Below are positions 25,614-38,280 of a DNA stretch of 64,000 bases, one piece after another. Source of the stretch: Cucumis sativus (taxonomy: Eukaryota; Streptophyta; Magnoliopsida; Cucurbitales; Cucurbitaceae); NCBI RefSeq assembly GCF_000004075.3, contig NC_026655.2:14431489-14495488 (forward strand), read 5' to 3'. Within the stretch, counting starts at the first letter, position 1, and every line of letters begins with the position of its first letter. The notes under the pieces were generated by a model, which worked only from the letters and a program-made list of their open reading frames with translations, searched no databases and was not told the origin of the DNA. A program made the position numbers and the translations under genes.

Positions 25614-26690
25614 ACCCTTGAAGCTGCTTCTAGCTAGTTGCTTTTTCAATTTCAATGAGGTGTGATTATCATAGCGTAAAGAAAACAAATGGAAAGCATT
25701 AACCACAGGATTATGGGGAAGATAAGACAGAGAGAGGAGGAGAAAAAGAATGGTAGAAGAGAGAGAAAAGGAAAGGAATTTTGTTGAGAAGGGTTGATGC
25801 TGCTGTTGGGGATTACAGGCATCATCATCACCATCATCGCAGTGTGTACAAAAAGAACTTTTTTTTGCCACCACCTTTTAGTGTGGGGAATGGGATCAGT
25901 ACAAAGTTACCAGAAACACTTTGGGTGTAGAAGTTTTAGCAATCAAAGGGAAAGCCGATCAATGTCTTTGTAAACAAACAGTTCCATAGGTAAAAAGTAA
26001 GTAATATCCCAATTTCCAAATTACAAAACAAAACATTAGAAATAAGGTAAAATAGTCCAAATTCCATCCACGCAAATGGGTTTCATAAGTGAAACCATGT
26101 CCGATTAGTAATCAATCACTGTTTGGTCAAAGAAAAAAATGCAATAGAAAGGCAGTCAGTCAAGAGCATATCTAAACGAAATCGTTATGTATTCTCTATG
26201 ACAACAGAAGTGCAATGAAAATGGTGGGGAAGGATGGATATATTCGAAAGTGGGTGGGGAGGAAGAAGATTGGGGATTTTAAGAAGAAAAGGGGTTTTGA
26301 AGAAATGAAAAGAGAAGTCATTTCATAAGCTGGATTTTTTTTTTCCTATCAAAAGCAAAATACAAAATCTGCTTCTTCTATCTTTTGTCTTCTCAGTGTG
26401 CGCTGTGATCGTAACAAGACAAAGGGATTGTTGGATTTGGGAAAGTAGTTTGGAGTGAAACACATTTGGAATCATACACAGATTGTGGGTCCGATTTAGC
26501 GATCCCCCATTCCATTAAACAACAAAATATTCAAATACCCATTTACATAACTCAGAAGTGCGCTCAAGAGAATTTTACAGAGAACCCATATTTTTCGACG
26601 GACAAATCCTTCCGCGGTGATGCGGCGCCAGGGTTTATGCCCTCCCTCCCTCTTCACTCAATTAAACTCATCTTCTCATAATTTTGTCAA
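25614..26690 (-). promoter_or_regulatory. Upstream region of the kinase gene
   Basis: Read on the minus strand this is the 5' UTR and promoter. Immediately upstream the frame remains open for 87 codons and would encode a hydrophobic stretch (SSTILFLLLSLSYLP). Further up, 26560-26650 is a GC-richer patch. I see no strong TATA box. Confidence 0.4.
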
Positions 26691-28310
26691 TGGTGTTCTT
26701 AATAATATTTTTTATTTTTACCATTTTTGTCTTTTCCCTTGATCTCGATTTTTTATCCAATAACGATTACTAACCAAATTTAGCAATGACAAAAAGTTTA
26801 AAATATATTGAACCAAATTGGATTTCAAACTATGATTATCAAACTAAATATAGTGGGTAGAAAGAATGAGTACACAAATCCATCCCATGAGTAATTTAAG
26901 TCAGTAGATTCAGATGTTTTGAGGGGTACTCTAAGTAGTGACTTTAAAAAAAAACAAATATAGGTAGAACAATTTATTAAAAGATGATTCTAATATATTT
27001 AGAATTGATTTTAAGTATTATGATTAGTTCTAAAAGTTAATTATGATAAAGATCTAATTTTATTTATTGTTAAATTCTCATTTGAAAGAAACAGTTTTCG
27101 CAAAGAAAAAAATGTAATTTGGAGATGTTTTTGGAGTGATTTATGCTTACTCTTTTCTCAATATAATATGTATATATATATTGCCATATATGTAAAATTA
27201 ACTTTAACAAATATGAAATAAATATATTTATAAAAGTTTTTTTTTTTTTTTCAAAGGTGGAAAAAGAGAAGAAAAATCCAATGTTGGATCTTATAATCTA
27301 AAATTTGTGTTAAAAAAGGGAAAAGGCAATTATTTTAGTGAAGGAATATTGGGTACTTATTTGTTGGTTATTGATTTTAGTAAATAGTAAATCCATTTTT
27401 CAGATTTTTTATTCTAATTCCAATAATAATGTTTTTTTAAACTAACAACATAGAGGAAAGTAGTGTATGCAGTCACATCCCACGTAGCTAAAATCTAGAC
27501 AAAGTTAGGATTGAAATTGTGTATCGTGTATACAACTTTCTTTTGTTGTTATTTTAAAGATGAAACGTAGATGCATTCATTTAACTATAACTAAAAAAAG
27601 AAGTCAAAAGCCTGAAGTTTATTATGTTTTAAAAAATGTATAACTTATTTAGAGAGTTATAATTTTAATTTTGAATTTTCATAAATAGTTTAAAATGTAT
27701 TCAAATTAGTAGAAATTCAATAATTTTTTTTAATAAAATTCAAGATTTGGTGTAGTAAAACAATATTAGATTTTTTAAGAATATTATAGTAAAAACAAAA
27801 ATGAAGCTCATGAATTAGAAACGAAAAATAAATAAAAATAAATTTTATAAGTTTGTAATTCAATTTTTATCCTACAGTTTAATTTGCAATTTAAATTTCA
27901 AATGAGAAGGGAATATTTTATTTTGATTATAAATTTAAATTAGGGAAGTGTATATTTAGAAATATAAAATATTGATTTCGGTAATTATTACCAAAAAAAA
28001 GTTAATAATAAGTTTGACACAATAAAATTGACCAAAAATATTTTGTTACAACTAAATGAAGAAAAATGCACCTTTTATGTTTTATTGTTTATGGAAAAAA
28101 GATAGTTATAATATTTAAAATAATTATTGAAATAGGTTATTTTTAAAAAAAAATCGGTTTGGGTATAAAACAAAATATGATTAATTGAAAAATAAAAGGA
28201 GTCAGAGTCATGTGTCAGAGAGGCTCTTCCTCCCATTCTGTCCTCAAAAAGAATTAAACCTTTTTAACCAACTTGCCTTTTATTAGCTTTAGCATTTTGT
28301 ACACACTAAT
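26691..28310. other. Intergenic, AT-rich
   Basis: No gene or clear element is seen. A T-tract lies at 27238-27251. Confidence 0.6.
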
Positions 28311-28440
28311 TTTATTATATTTATAATTATATGTTGTTCTTATATTTATTAATACTTTTAATTTAATTATTATATTTATATTTATAATTATATTTTGTTC
28401 TTATATTTATTAATACTTTTTAATTTAATTATTATATTTT
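28311..28440. repeat. Tandem duplication, about 2 x 62 bp
   Basis: Two adjacent copies of 'atatttataattatat', then 'tgttcttatatttattaatac', then 'tttaatttaattattat' differ by very few bases. The whole is pure A/T-rich spacer. Confidence 0.75.
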
Positions 28441-29269
28441 TAAAAAATTACAAATATAACAGAGTTTTCTTCTTAATTTTTCTCTTTCTTTCTCTCACTC
28501 GTTCTCTTTCTTCAATAAATAAATTTTCAATCACATCAAACTTATATTCTTTTATCAAAATATAAATATATTTTTATTAATAATTATATTTTAAAAATAT
28601 ATTTATTTTTTTATTTTTTCACTATACATATAATTGTCAAATTTCTAACCAAATTTCACTCCTCAATTTAATTAAATAAACATCCAAAAATATTTAATTA
28701 AATTCAAATTCAACCAAATCTAATAATTAATTAAATATTCTATCTACAAATATTTAATTAATTTTAAATCCACATCACCATCAATTCTAAATCAAATTTC
28801 TCATGATTATATGTCCGCTTGAATCACGTAACCTGTTTTTGTTTTGATTTTCATTACTTTTTTTTTTCATTATCCTGATATATGATGTAATTGACGTTCA
28901 CCGTTTAACTCCATTCCAAATAATCTTTTTTTTTTCGTATTTCATTTCGTTTCAATTCTACTATGTGCGTCGCCATTTGTTTAATTCGATCGTTAACAAT
29001 ACGCAATTTAATTTCTTTCGTACATAGTGCATCAATTAATTTATTGGTAAGAAAAGTTTGCATTTAAAATGTTCAAAATTTACATTGTATTTACTAAAAC
29101 TAATGGGAATTTTTTTTTGATAAAAATTCCAAATTTCAATAAATTAAAAATACAAATATTTGTGTATTGGATTTACAATACGAATTTTTTAAAAAATAAA
29201 AATAAAATATCATAATCTTTTCCTTTTCATAATCATTTTGCCCTCTTATTCATTTCCTTTCCTCAAACG
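28441..29269. other. Intergenic, AT-rich
   Basis: I see no gene. 28660-28760 has short direct repeats around 'aaatatttaattaa'. Confidence 0.55.
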
Positions 29270-29395
29270 CCTCCTATGGTCTATCATTGATAAACTCTTA
29301 TAGATTTTGTTATATTTACAATTTTTTAAGAACATTGTTATATGCTAATATTGTAAATCTAATTGTTATAATTGCAACTATTCCTGTAACAAAGT
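29270..29395. repeat. Dispersed 'gatagac/ctatc' repeat copy, partial
   Basis: It contains 'ggtctatcattgataaactc', 'tatagattttgttatattt' and 'aattgttataattgcaac', matching the 9.1 kb copy. Only one half is present. Confidence 0.45.
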
Positions 29396-29648
29396 CATGA
29401 GTTTGTCTTACACTAAAAAGGTTTAGAAAAGTCATGCATCATAAAAAAATGTCTATGCTTTTGGTTTTTAATTGTCCCAGTTCAAAACACTTCAAGTTTA
29501 ATATGCTACCTCTAATTGTATTCATTTTGTATTCTATAGTTGGAGAGCGAAATAAATGTGTTAATTATCAAAAGTTTTGAGATAGTGTTATTGTGATTAG
29601 AGTTAAAAGATAGAAAATTGTACGGGATGGTAGCAATTTTTCATATAT

Positions 29649-30642
29649 AGTCGATTTTTTCTTGTTTGTGGTTTTTCTCTCCGAGTTGAAAGTTTTCCAC
29701 GTAAATTCTTGTGTTATTAGCTTTTTGTTACTCTCTCTTAATATCTCTATTATTTTTCTACTTACTTTTTACATAAAATGTGGGTAGGAAACTTTTTCCC
29801 AACAAGTGGTATCAAAGAATCAGGGTTGAGCATCTTAAATTTCTAAATATGCTATGGGGTTACGACATTAGTTATCTGACATTTTACATCAAAAAATAAA
29901 TCTTGAAATAGGTTTGTGGTATTTGTGAGTAGTATGAATTGTTCACTATTGTTTCTTTTCTAGAAAGAGAAGTAGATATGTTAAACTTTATGAGTTCAAT
30001 AAAGTTTGATGTGGAGAAATTTGATTAAAGGATGAACTTTGACTTCAGACAAGAACAAGAGTCAAGGATCTGCTGATACAAACTAGATTACACAAGTGCA
30101 AGTTAAGCAATGATGGTTTTCTAATGTAGGTCTTAGAGTGATTCTAGTAGAGGTTCAAATGAAGATAATCTTCTAATAAAAGATCGGTTGTTAGGAATGC
30201 AGACAATTTGAGCACATGAAAATTATAGCAAGTTCATCAAAGGACTCTTGATCATATGTTGATGGTGTTTTTCTCATAAAGAGAGACGATGACTTCCTTT
30301 AAAGAAAACAAAACTCGTCATCATGGTATGTTAACTTTGTCATCGTAGAAGATATGATTTCCTCTAAAGAAGGTGTGTGATGAAAGCTACGTTAATGATT
30401 GAAGAACTTTCAGATGAGTCAAGTGGGTGAAAGTTGTACCATAAATATCGACATTGTTTAACGGCATGTGACGAAAAAGGAAAAACTTAAGAAGTGATAT
30501 TTTAGTGGATTTCTTTATTGTCTATATGGTTATTCATCGAGTTGGAGTTCTCCATGTAAATTTTTGTGTTTTCTATTTTTTTTTAATGCTTTCTCTCTAC
30601 TTGTTTTTTTATGGTATAAGCGGAATATATTTTTTCTCAACA
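29649..30642 (+). mobile_element. Collapsed Ty1/copia retrotransposon with two LTR-like ends
   Basis: A segment ending 'cccaaca' at 29804 is followed two bases later by 'tggtatcaaag' (29807-29817), a variant of the primer-binding site for initiator tRNA-Met. About 850 bp later the LTR-like sequence returns (30504-30642): both copies share 'gagttg', then 'ccacgtaaat' or 'ccatgtaaat', then 'ttgtgtt', and end 'aaca'. Between them lies a decayed gag start (SIKFDVEKFD with stops). Protease, integrase and reverse transcriptase are missing, so it has a large internal deletion. The outer LTR edges are uncertain. Confidence 0.6.
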
Positions 30643-32393
30643 AATGTTTTCACATACAATTTTCAATTTTACATATATACAATTGGGAGTAAGGAGTTTC
30701 AAATCATATGTATAGACCTTCATTATTAAGACACTCGTACGTTAAACATCTGACTCAGGAATTGTTAGTTTGAACAAGCAAGAGGGAGAATATTTACACC
30801 ATTTATTCACATTATATTAAGTCCAAATTAAAATTTTCTGACACTTTTTAGTTTGGCTAATGTGTCATTGTCTAGAAATGATTGGAACATGTAGATACTC
30901 AGAGTCTTGTTAGCATATAAAAATTATGTACTACACATTAATGATACAAAATACAAAGCTAATCGGTTCTTGTAAAGCATACCAAATAAAGACAAAACTA
31001 ATAGTTATATTAAACAGTTTCTATTATGTATAAATTTTATTTTAAATTTATACAACTGAAAGATGAAGATGATTCATTTTTAAAAATGTTATAAATTAAC
31101 AGACTTTTTTGTTGACACCAAAATTAATGACAACTTGAAATAACTAATTCAAAGTAACAATTAAACCCAAAAGAAAATATTTCGTTACTAACCATGCATT
31201 TCACATAAATTTCTTTTTTAAAAAAACTATATCCATAATAAATAAATAAAATATATACATTTATTTAAACAATCCGTCACACCATAACTCAATCATAATT
31301 ATTTGACTATATTAAAATGAGTAAAATGAGCCTAACTCAATCATAATTATCGAAATAGTGAAAGTTTAAAAAAAAAATAGAAAAATAACCAACTTTAGAC
31401 ATGAATTTTCAATAATATAATAAAATTCAATTTATCATCTTAATTAAGATTTCGTGTTTTTTAGGACCATTTTAATATTCACATCAATATTAAATATAAT
31501 TTGTTTTTAAAAATATATAATAAATATTACCTTAATTACATTATATCATATTTATAATCTATTTTATAACTTTCTTAATTATTATAATAAATAATCCATG
31601 ATTATATTTTCATCCTCAACTCAATATCAATTTTTCACAAACCTACTTTCTGACGTTGTTCAACGTGATAATTTTCTTTGTTCAGCTTTTTCGTTTGGTA
31701 TTGAGATTTTATTATTCCCCTTTCCATCTCTTCAAGTATATTGAGTGAGTTTAAAAAACTTTTCATTCATATTTCTTTATCCTTTCTATTTACGTAAATT
31801 TTGTCATATATATTTCACATTTAATTTTCAAGTGTTCGTAAACTAAAAGTTCAGTGAGTTCATATTCTGGTCATCTTCTTCAATTTTTGTTTCTTAAATG
31901 TTTTGTCAACAATATATATTATTATATACCACTACATAATCTAATTCTCTTTGTGATATATTAGAGATATATACATGTATATTTTTAATAATACGTAAGT
32001 TTTGATTTGACACATATAGTTATATTATTGATTTTCAGTGCATATTTATTTCATTAAACTTATTTTTTTTCTTATTTTTGTTTCTTAAATGTACCTTCAA
32101 CAGTATATTAGGATGGGTTTTTCAATGATTGTGACAACTATATTAGTTATAGTGTTTCCGAAATATTAGTGAATGAACATATGTCTTTTCAAGATTTGAA
32201 CAATAGTATTCTATTCAAGTTAGGTAGTTATATTGATATGGATAATATTGATATATACTTCTATTTCTTCTCATGCATATTTGTTTCATTATTATTATTT
32301 ATCACTGCATATTTAAAAAAATTATGTGTTGTGACCTATGTATATACACATATATATTTAAAATAATATGTAATCAATAACAAAATTTATTTA
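30643..32393. other. Intergenic, AT-rich
   Basis: There is no gene. Around 31870-32290 some phrases recur about 200 bp apart ('tttttgtttcttaaatgt', 'gcatatttatttcatt' against 'gcatatttgtttcatt'), suggesting an old tandem duplication. Confidence 0.5.
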
Positions 32394-33149
32394 TGAGAGA
32401 TAAAATATTTGAATGAGTTCAAATATTAATTTCATGTGAATTTGATTCATATTAAAATTATTGGTTACGAGAGAAACTTATATTTGAATATGATTCAAAT
32501 TTAATTTAAGTTAAATATAAGATATTTAATTTAGCTATTAATTAATTGAAGATTTAATTAATTATTTTATTTTATTTAATTAATACAAAACTATAAGATA
32601 TTTGAGAGATATTCATTAAATATGATTTAAATGAAATATTAATTAAATCATATTTAATTACTAATTTATTAATTGATTAATGGTTAATTAATTAGTAGAC
32701 TTGAAATTTCTATTAATTTAATATTTTTAAAATAAATAGAATCTCATAATTCTCCTACCCATGAAGGAAAAAGAGTTATAAATACGCAGAATAAAATAGT
32801 TTTTCTTTAACTAATAATTATGCTTTTCTGTAAAAGAGTATCTCTCAAATATCTTAAACTTTTTTTCATTCCAATTGGTTCCCACAAACTAAGCTCATCT
32901 TAGAGGACATGAAGTTCTCCCATCGGTGGTGTCCCAATTTGGAGATTTATTTTGTAGATTCAAAAACGTCAAACAAGTAAGTTTTTCTTTGTCTAATCTA
33001 TAATTAGAAAGCATGCTTAGCCTTTAAGCCTTACTAAGAAAACTAGATTTTTAGTTACTTATGTCAATTTACTGATATTTTGGGATTCCCAAATTAAATT
33101 GAGAAATGGTTCTGTAAAATCTTCCACTGTCATGAATTTTATCCCTTCA
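32394..33149 (+). mobile_element. Putative solo LTR
   Basis: The segment starts TG and ends CA, contains a TATA-like 'gttataaatacgcag' near 32777, and has a C/T-richer tail with 'tctgtaaaatcttccactg' shortly before its end, a phrase I associate with plant copia LTR ends. Its right edge falls exactly where homology to the CACTA transposase stops (33149/33150). No matching target duplication was found at 32394, so the left edge is a guess. Confidence 0.35.
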
Positions 33150-34066
33150 ATCACTTATTCTTACTGTCCTGTCACAAAAATCATGAAAAAATATTACATA
33201 GTTCAATAATAACGGTGTACACATTTCTCAATAAGAATGGTCGAACACTGATTGGTAGAAGTCGGTGTAATAAACATGACAATCATGTGTTTTGAGACCT
33301 CATATTTTTCCCTCGTTTGCATTCACACATCGTGAAACATGATAAGCGAAGCTATCGGAAAACTTAACTGTTTTCAAGAACTTGCAAAATTCATTACCAC
33401 TAAAGGTGCCTTACACTCCACTTTTCCATCATGTAGCCTACTTCTACATCAAATGTGGTTACCTAGAAGATAGCATCAATATCTCATGAAAGCTATTTTT
33501 CCTATTATCCCAAACGACGATCTATCTCCCATGCAAATGACACATGTATGATGCTTCTTCGTACTCCACCCAGATAGATCACCATATGCTGGGAAGTCAT
33601 TAATTGTCCACAACAAGGTTGGATACAACTAAAAACACTGATCTATAAGAGAGTCGTACGTACGCACATCAAAAGTCCATATATTTTTTAATTCCTCAGT
33701 TAATGGCTATAGGTACAAATCAATTTTCCTACCAGAAGATTTTGAGTTGAGAATGAGCAAACACATGAAGAAGTTTTTACTCTTTCATGCATTTTCATGG
33801 GGTAAATTGTAAGGAATTAACACCACATGACACATATTGTACGAGGTACTCATATGACCGAACAAATTAAACTTAATGAAGCTAACCCCAAACGAACGTT
33901 ACGGTGCTCTAAAGAAAAATCAAAGTGCTTCCATCTCTTTGCATCAGCTGGATGTTTCAACACATCATCTGTTTCCACTCGTTTATCTTTATGCCATCTC
34001 ATGTACCGAGCTTTCTTGTGATACAAACAAGATTTATAACCTCGGCACTAACGAAAAGTAGTGCAA

Positions 34067-34069
34067 TAC
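34067..34069. repeat. 3-bp target duplication (TAC), left
   Basis: TAC immediately precedes CACTACTACAAATTTGG and is repeated at 39159-39161 after the right terminus. Three bp is the CACTA superfamily rule. Confidence 0.8.
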
Positions 34070-34122
34070 CACTACTACAAATTTGGTCTTTCTTGACGCA
34101 CGCAATTTTTGATTTCTAGATG

Positions 34123-34130
34123 GTCATGGC
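34123..34130. repeat. 8-bp target duplication (GTCATGGC), left
   Basis: GTCATGGC abuts CAGTGTTTTA and is repeated without change at 38125-38132 after the right hAT end. Confidence 0.95.
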
Positions 34131-35007
34131 CAGTGTTTTATAAAGCGCCCTAAGGCGCGCGCCTAGGCTCAAGGCACCCACTTGGGGCTTATTCGTGAGG
34201 AGGCGCAGCGAATTATAAAAGGCCCATATTAGGCGCGCCCCTCCCTTGAGGCGCGCCTAGGCGCAAGTCGAATTAGAAGTGGGCTTTTTTTTATAAGTTA
34301 TGGGCTGGGCTTTAATTATAAAAAACTATTATTATCTAGGTTTTTTAAACCTATTACGTAAACATGAAGAAAGAACCCTTCTCCTTTCGCGCGTGAAGTT
34401 TCTTCAACACGACTCTTCATCTACTTCTTCAGTTCTTCGTCTTCCGTTCTGCTTCTACTTCAAAAACTTTTTGCTTCCTTTTCCACCCTTCCGTTCCGGC
34501 CACCCTTCTTCTTCACACAAAACGGGTGTTGCGGCTGCCATTACTCTGTTTTTTGGTGCAAAAACAGAGGAAAAGAGAAGACAATAATATTCTGTGCTAC
34601 AGTGCTAGTGCTTCAGTTTTCGCCTCCTCCATCTCAGCTTTATCACGGGTGAGTATCTCAATCGTTCAGTTAACATCTGCATTGCTTTCTCCTTCTTCTG
34701 TAACTCTTTGACAAGAACATCAAACTCCATTGTTTTATGTTTTCATAGCATGGTATGTATACCCATTGAGTTAGAAAAAACTCTCTAAAGTCTACATCTT
34801 CTTCTTCTTATACTTCTCGACTTCAACTTCCTTCGATAACCCATCAAACTCAACCTTCATCCCATCCATCTCACAACACACTCCCCTCCAATCCTCCATT
34901 TATAACAACTTCATCCCATCCATAGATAGCTTCTGTTTTTATTTTTTTAATAACAGCTGCTGTTTTAAATAGTTTCTGTTTTTTTTTATATATAACTTAG
35001 ATCATAG

Positions 35008-37867
35008 ATGGCTGATGAAAGTTCGAGAAAAGATCCGGCATAGAAATATGGTCAATTGCAAAATGACCAAGATATAAATACGTTTGTCTGTGGATTTTGT
35101 TCGAAAGTAAAAAAAGGAGGGGTATATAGGATGAAACAACACCTCGTTGGTGGTTATAGAAATGTAAAATTTTCGATTGTCAATGGCTGCCCCATGTTCG
35201 AGAAATACCTCAAAGTTTCATGATTAATGTTAGTATATTGGTATAGGAGCATGTCTATTATTCATCATGACTAATGTTAGTATATTGGTATAGGAGACGA
35301 AGTAAAATGTATCACGTCACGCCTGACATCAATTTATATATATACTTCTAAAGTAACCATATTAATTATCTTATTCTATTCATTCCTCTTCTTCCATTTT
35401 GGTGGTTATAGAAATGTCTCCGCCTGTACAAAATGTCCGGATCACGTGAAGGAAGAAATTAAAGAGTACATGTCCAAGAAAAAAGAGATTAAAGAACAAA
35501 GAAATTTGATTGTGGACATTGATGTAGAAGATTACGATATTGAGGATAAAGATGAAGAGAGTGTTAGTGTAAACAACAAAGCAACACCAAGGGGCCCGAG
35601 CTTGAAGAAGCCAAGGAAAAAGGGTCCAATGGATGCATTTTTTACTCCTAACCCAGAAACTGTGGTTCAAAATAGAAAGGACAAAGGAAAACAAACTTCA
35701 TTGAATGCGACATACAAGAAGGAAATGAGAGAGCACACCATCCAAAGAATTGCTCGATGGTTTTATGATGCAGGAGTGCCTCTGAATGCTTGCACATATG
35801 AAAGTATTGCCCCTATGATTGAGTCAATTGGGCAATTCGGTCCTGGATTGAAACCACCATCTTATCATGAGTTAAGAGTTCCATGTTTGAAGAAGGAATT
35901 AGAATCAACAAATGAGTTGATGAGTAACCATAAGGTAGAGTGGGCCAAGGTTGGATGCACTGTTATGGTTGATGGATGGACCGATAGAAGAAATAGGACA
36001 TTAATTAACTTTTTAGTTAATAGTCCTAAAGGAACCATGTTTATTGAGTCCATCGATGCTTCATTTTATGTGAAAGATGGAAAGAAGATGTTCGAGTTAC
36101 TTGATAATTTTGTAAACCAAATTGGAGAAGCGAATGTTGTACAAGTAGTTACCGATAGTGCCTCAGCAAATGTGATGGCAGGTAAGAATGTAGACTACTT
36201 ACAAGTTATAACTTTAATTTATTCGATTTCTATCCTATCCTTATTTTACTCGAGTTAATTCATTTCTCATGAAACTCAAAAGATGAACCTTCTCTACGTT
36301 AAATGTGTACTTATTTTCTTTGTTAATAGGGAGATTGTTAGAAGCAAAACGATCACATTTAATATGGTCTCCGTGTGCCGCTCATTGCTTAGATTTGATG
36401 TTGGAGGATATATACAAGATCTCGAATATTCGCAAAGCATTGAAAAGAGGCATAGAGATTAGCAATTTCATATACGTTCGTCCTGGATTGTTAAACATGA
36501 TGCGACGTTTTACTAACCAAAAGGAGTTAGTTAGACCAGCTAAGACTCGTTTTGCTACTGCTGCATTACATTATCGAGTATACATCGTCAAAAGAATAAT
36601 CTGAGGAAGATGTTTACTTCAGATGAATGGAAGACAGCAAATGGAGTAAGGAGCAACAAGGAAACGAGTAGTTCAGACTATTTTGTTGGCTAGTTTTTGG
36701 ACTACAATTGTTTTCGCTCTTAAAGTATCTGGCCCACTAGTCCGAGTTCTTAGATTGGTTGATGGCGAGAAGAAGCCACCTAGGATATATTTATGAGGCC
36801 ATGGATAGAGCTAAGGAAGCTATTGCTAAATCCTTTAATAATAATGAAGAAAAATACAAGGACATTTTCACCATAATTGATAAAAGATGGGAGCTTCAGT
36901 TGCATCGTCCTCTGCATGCAGCGGGGTATTATTTAAACCGTCATTCTATTATTCGAATCCTAATATCCAGAGGATGATGAAATAGTTAATGGACTCTACT
37001 CATGCATAACAAAAATGGTTGCTTCATTGGAAGTACAAGACAAAATACTTGCAGAACTAAGCAAGTATAAGAGAGCTGAAGCATTATTCGGACAACCTTT
37101 AGCAATCAGACAAAGGGACAAAATATCTCCAGGTAAATTTCAACTAAACGATTACTCAACGATACTAGCAACAAGCTCTTCTATTAATATATATATTTTT
37201 TTGTTTGTGCCTATAGTGGAATGGTGGGATAATTTTGGACAATCAACTCCAACTTGCAAAAGTTTGATGTGAGAATTTTAGGTCTTACTTGTAGTGCTTC
37301 TGGATGCGAGCGTAATTGGAGTGTGTTTGAACAGGTTACCTTTCTCTCCTTAAGTACATTGAGAATGATAATCAAAATTTGTTGATTCACTGACAATGAA
37401 ACTTTCTAATTTTTCAGCTTCATAGCAAGAAACGAAATAGGCTTGCTCAAAGTCGTTTGAATGATCTAGTGTTCATCAAATACAACAGAGCATTAAAACG
37501 TCGATACAACCTACAAGATATTGTCGACCCCATCTCCTTAAAAGATATTGATGATAGTAACGAATGGTTGATTGGAAGATTGGATGACGATTCTGAGGAG
37601 GATGATGAGTTGGTATTTGACGATGATTCTTTAACGTGGGGTGATGTTTCTAGAGCTGTCGGAGCAAAAGAACCATCATTCTATTCTAGAGCTAGTACCT
37701 CTAGAGCAAAGACTAATGTTTCATGTTCATCCTCGTCTACCACGCAACGGAAACAAGTAAATTTAGATGACTTCGATTTGGAAGAAGAAGATACTGATGG
37801 CAATAAGTCTAACGAAGGAGTGAATGAAGACGAGGATCAATTTAGTGATGATGAGTTTGATCTTTAG
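35008..37867 (+). pseudogene. hAT transposase, frameshifted
   Basis: Order of parts: BED-type zinc finger (FVCGFCSKVKKGGVYRMKQH, about 35080-35145); DUF659 (VDGWTDRRNRTLINFLV, VTDSASANVMAG) in the exon ending near 36181; the continuation from 36331 (SHLIWSPCAAHCLDLML); and the C-terminal dimerisation region (SASGCERNWSVFEQ, then LHSKKRNRLAQSRLNDLVF), ending in an acidic tail at 37867. GT-AG introns are visible at about 36182-36330, 37133-37214 and 37334-37418. Defects are a TAG near the start (35041), a 252-bp insertion-type duplication in the BED region, and single-base frameshifts near 36555, 36640-36670, 36780, 36940 and 37252. It is not functional. Confidence 0.88.
35149..35417 (+). repeat. 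17-bp direct repeat flanking 235 bp inside the hAT BED finger
   Basis: 'ggtggttatagaaatgt' occurs at 35149-35165 and again at 35401-35417. Joining at the repeat gives a continuous zinc-finger reading, so the 235 bp between is extra. That filler itself contains a near-duplicate phrase ('taatgttagtatattggta' near 35225 and 35272). It could be an unrecognised intron, a filler insertion or a tandem-duplication product. Confidence 0.7.
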
Positions 37868-38124
37868 GGATGAACTTTTATTTTGATTATTTGACTTGTT
37901 GAATACTGGGTAGTTTTTGTTGTGTTTTGTTGTTTAGGCTACTTATATTGGGTACCTATATTTTATACATTGTTGCTCTGCTATATGTGTGTATATATAT
38001 ATTTTCTTCTCTTTTTATATATAGTGCGCCTTATGAAAAAAAGCTCGCGCTTTTTTTTGCGCCTTGCGCCTAGGCTCCAGAGGACCAATGCGCCTTAGTG
38101 TGCCTTGAGCCTTTAAAAACACTG

Positions 38125-38132
38125 GTCATGGC
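38125..38132. repeat. 8-bp target duplication (GTCATGGC), right
   Basis: It is identical to 34123-34130 and marks the right edge of the hAT insertion. Confidence 0.95.
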
Positions 38133-38280
38133 AAAGAACCATCAACAAAAATATTTTTCTTGATATAATGTTTATTTTAACAATAATGTATGTCACGAAA
38201 AGTTCCTTTATTTTGTTGAAGAAATACAAAAAAACGTAAAAAAAAAAAAGAAAAAAAAAGTGGATTCTTGTTTTCTTTGA

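Larger units (their letters stand above)
34131..38124 (+). mobile_element. hAT transposon, 3,994 bp, ends intact
   Basis: The ends are CAGTGTTTTATAAAG on the left and, read on the minus strand, CAGTGTTTTTAAAG on the right, inverted repeats differing by a 1-bp indel and flanked by a perfect 8-bp duplication, the hAT hallmark. Subterminal regions are rich in 'aggcgcgcc' and 'gcgcctaggc' motifs (34143-34265 and 38024-38110), contrasting with the AT-rich surroundings. The interior encodes a BED-finger, DUF659 and hAT-dimerisation transposase that is now frameshifted. Clean ends and duplication point to a fairly young insertion, yet the gene is decayed, so it may have moved using another element's transposase. 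Confidence 0.93.

Noticed and set aside
31930..31945. 'cactacataatc' as the missing left end of the outer CACTA
   Set aside because: It matches the terminus only in the first seven bases, has no subterminal repeats beside it, and lies beyond the point where homology ends.
35380..35694. 104-codon minus-strand frame
   Set aside because: It is the antisense shadow of the hAT transposase exon.
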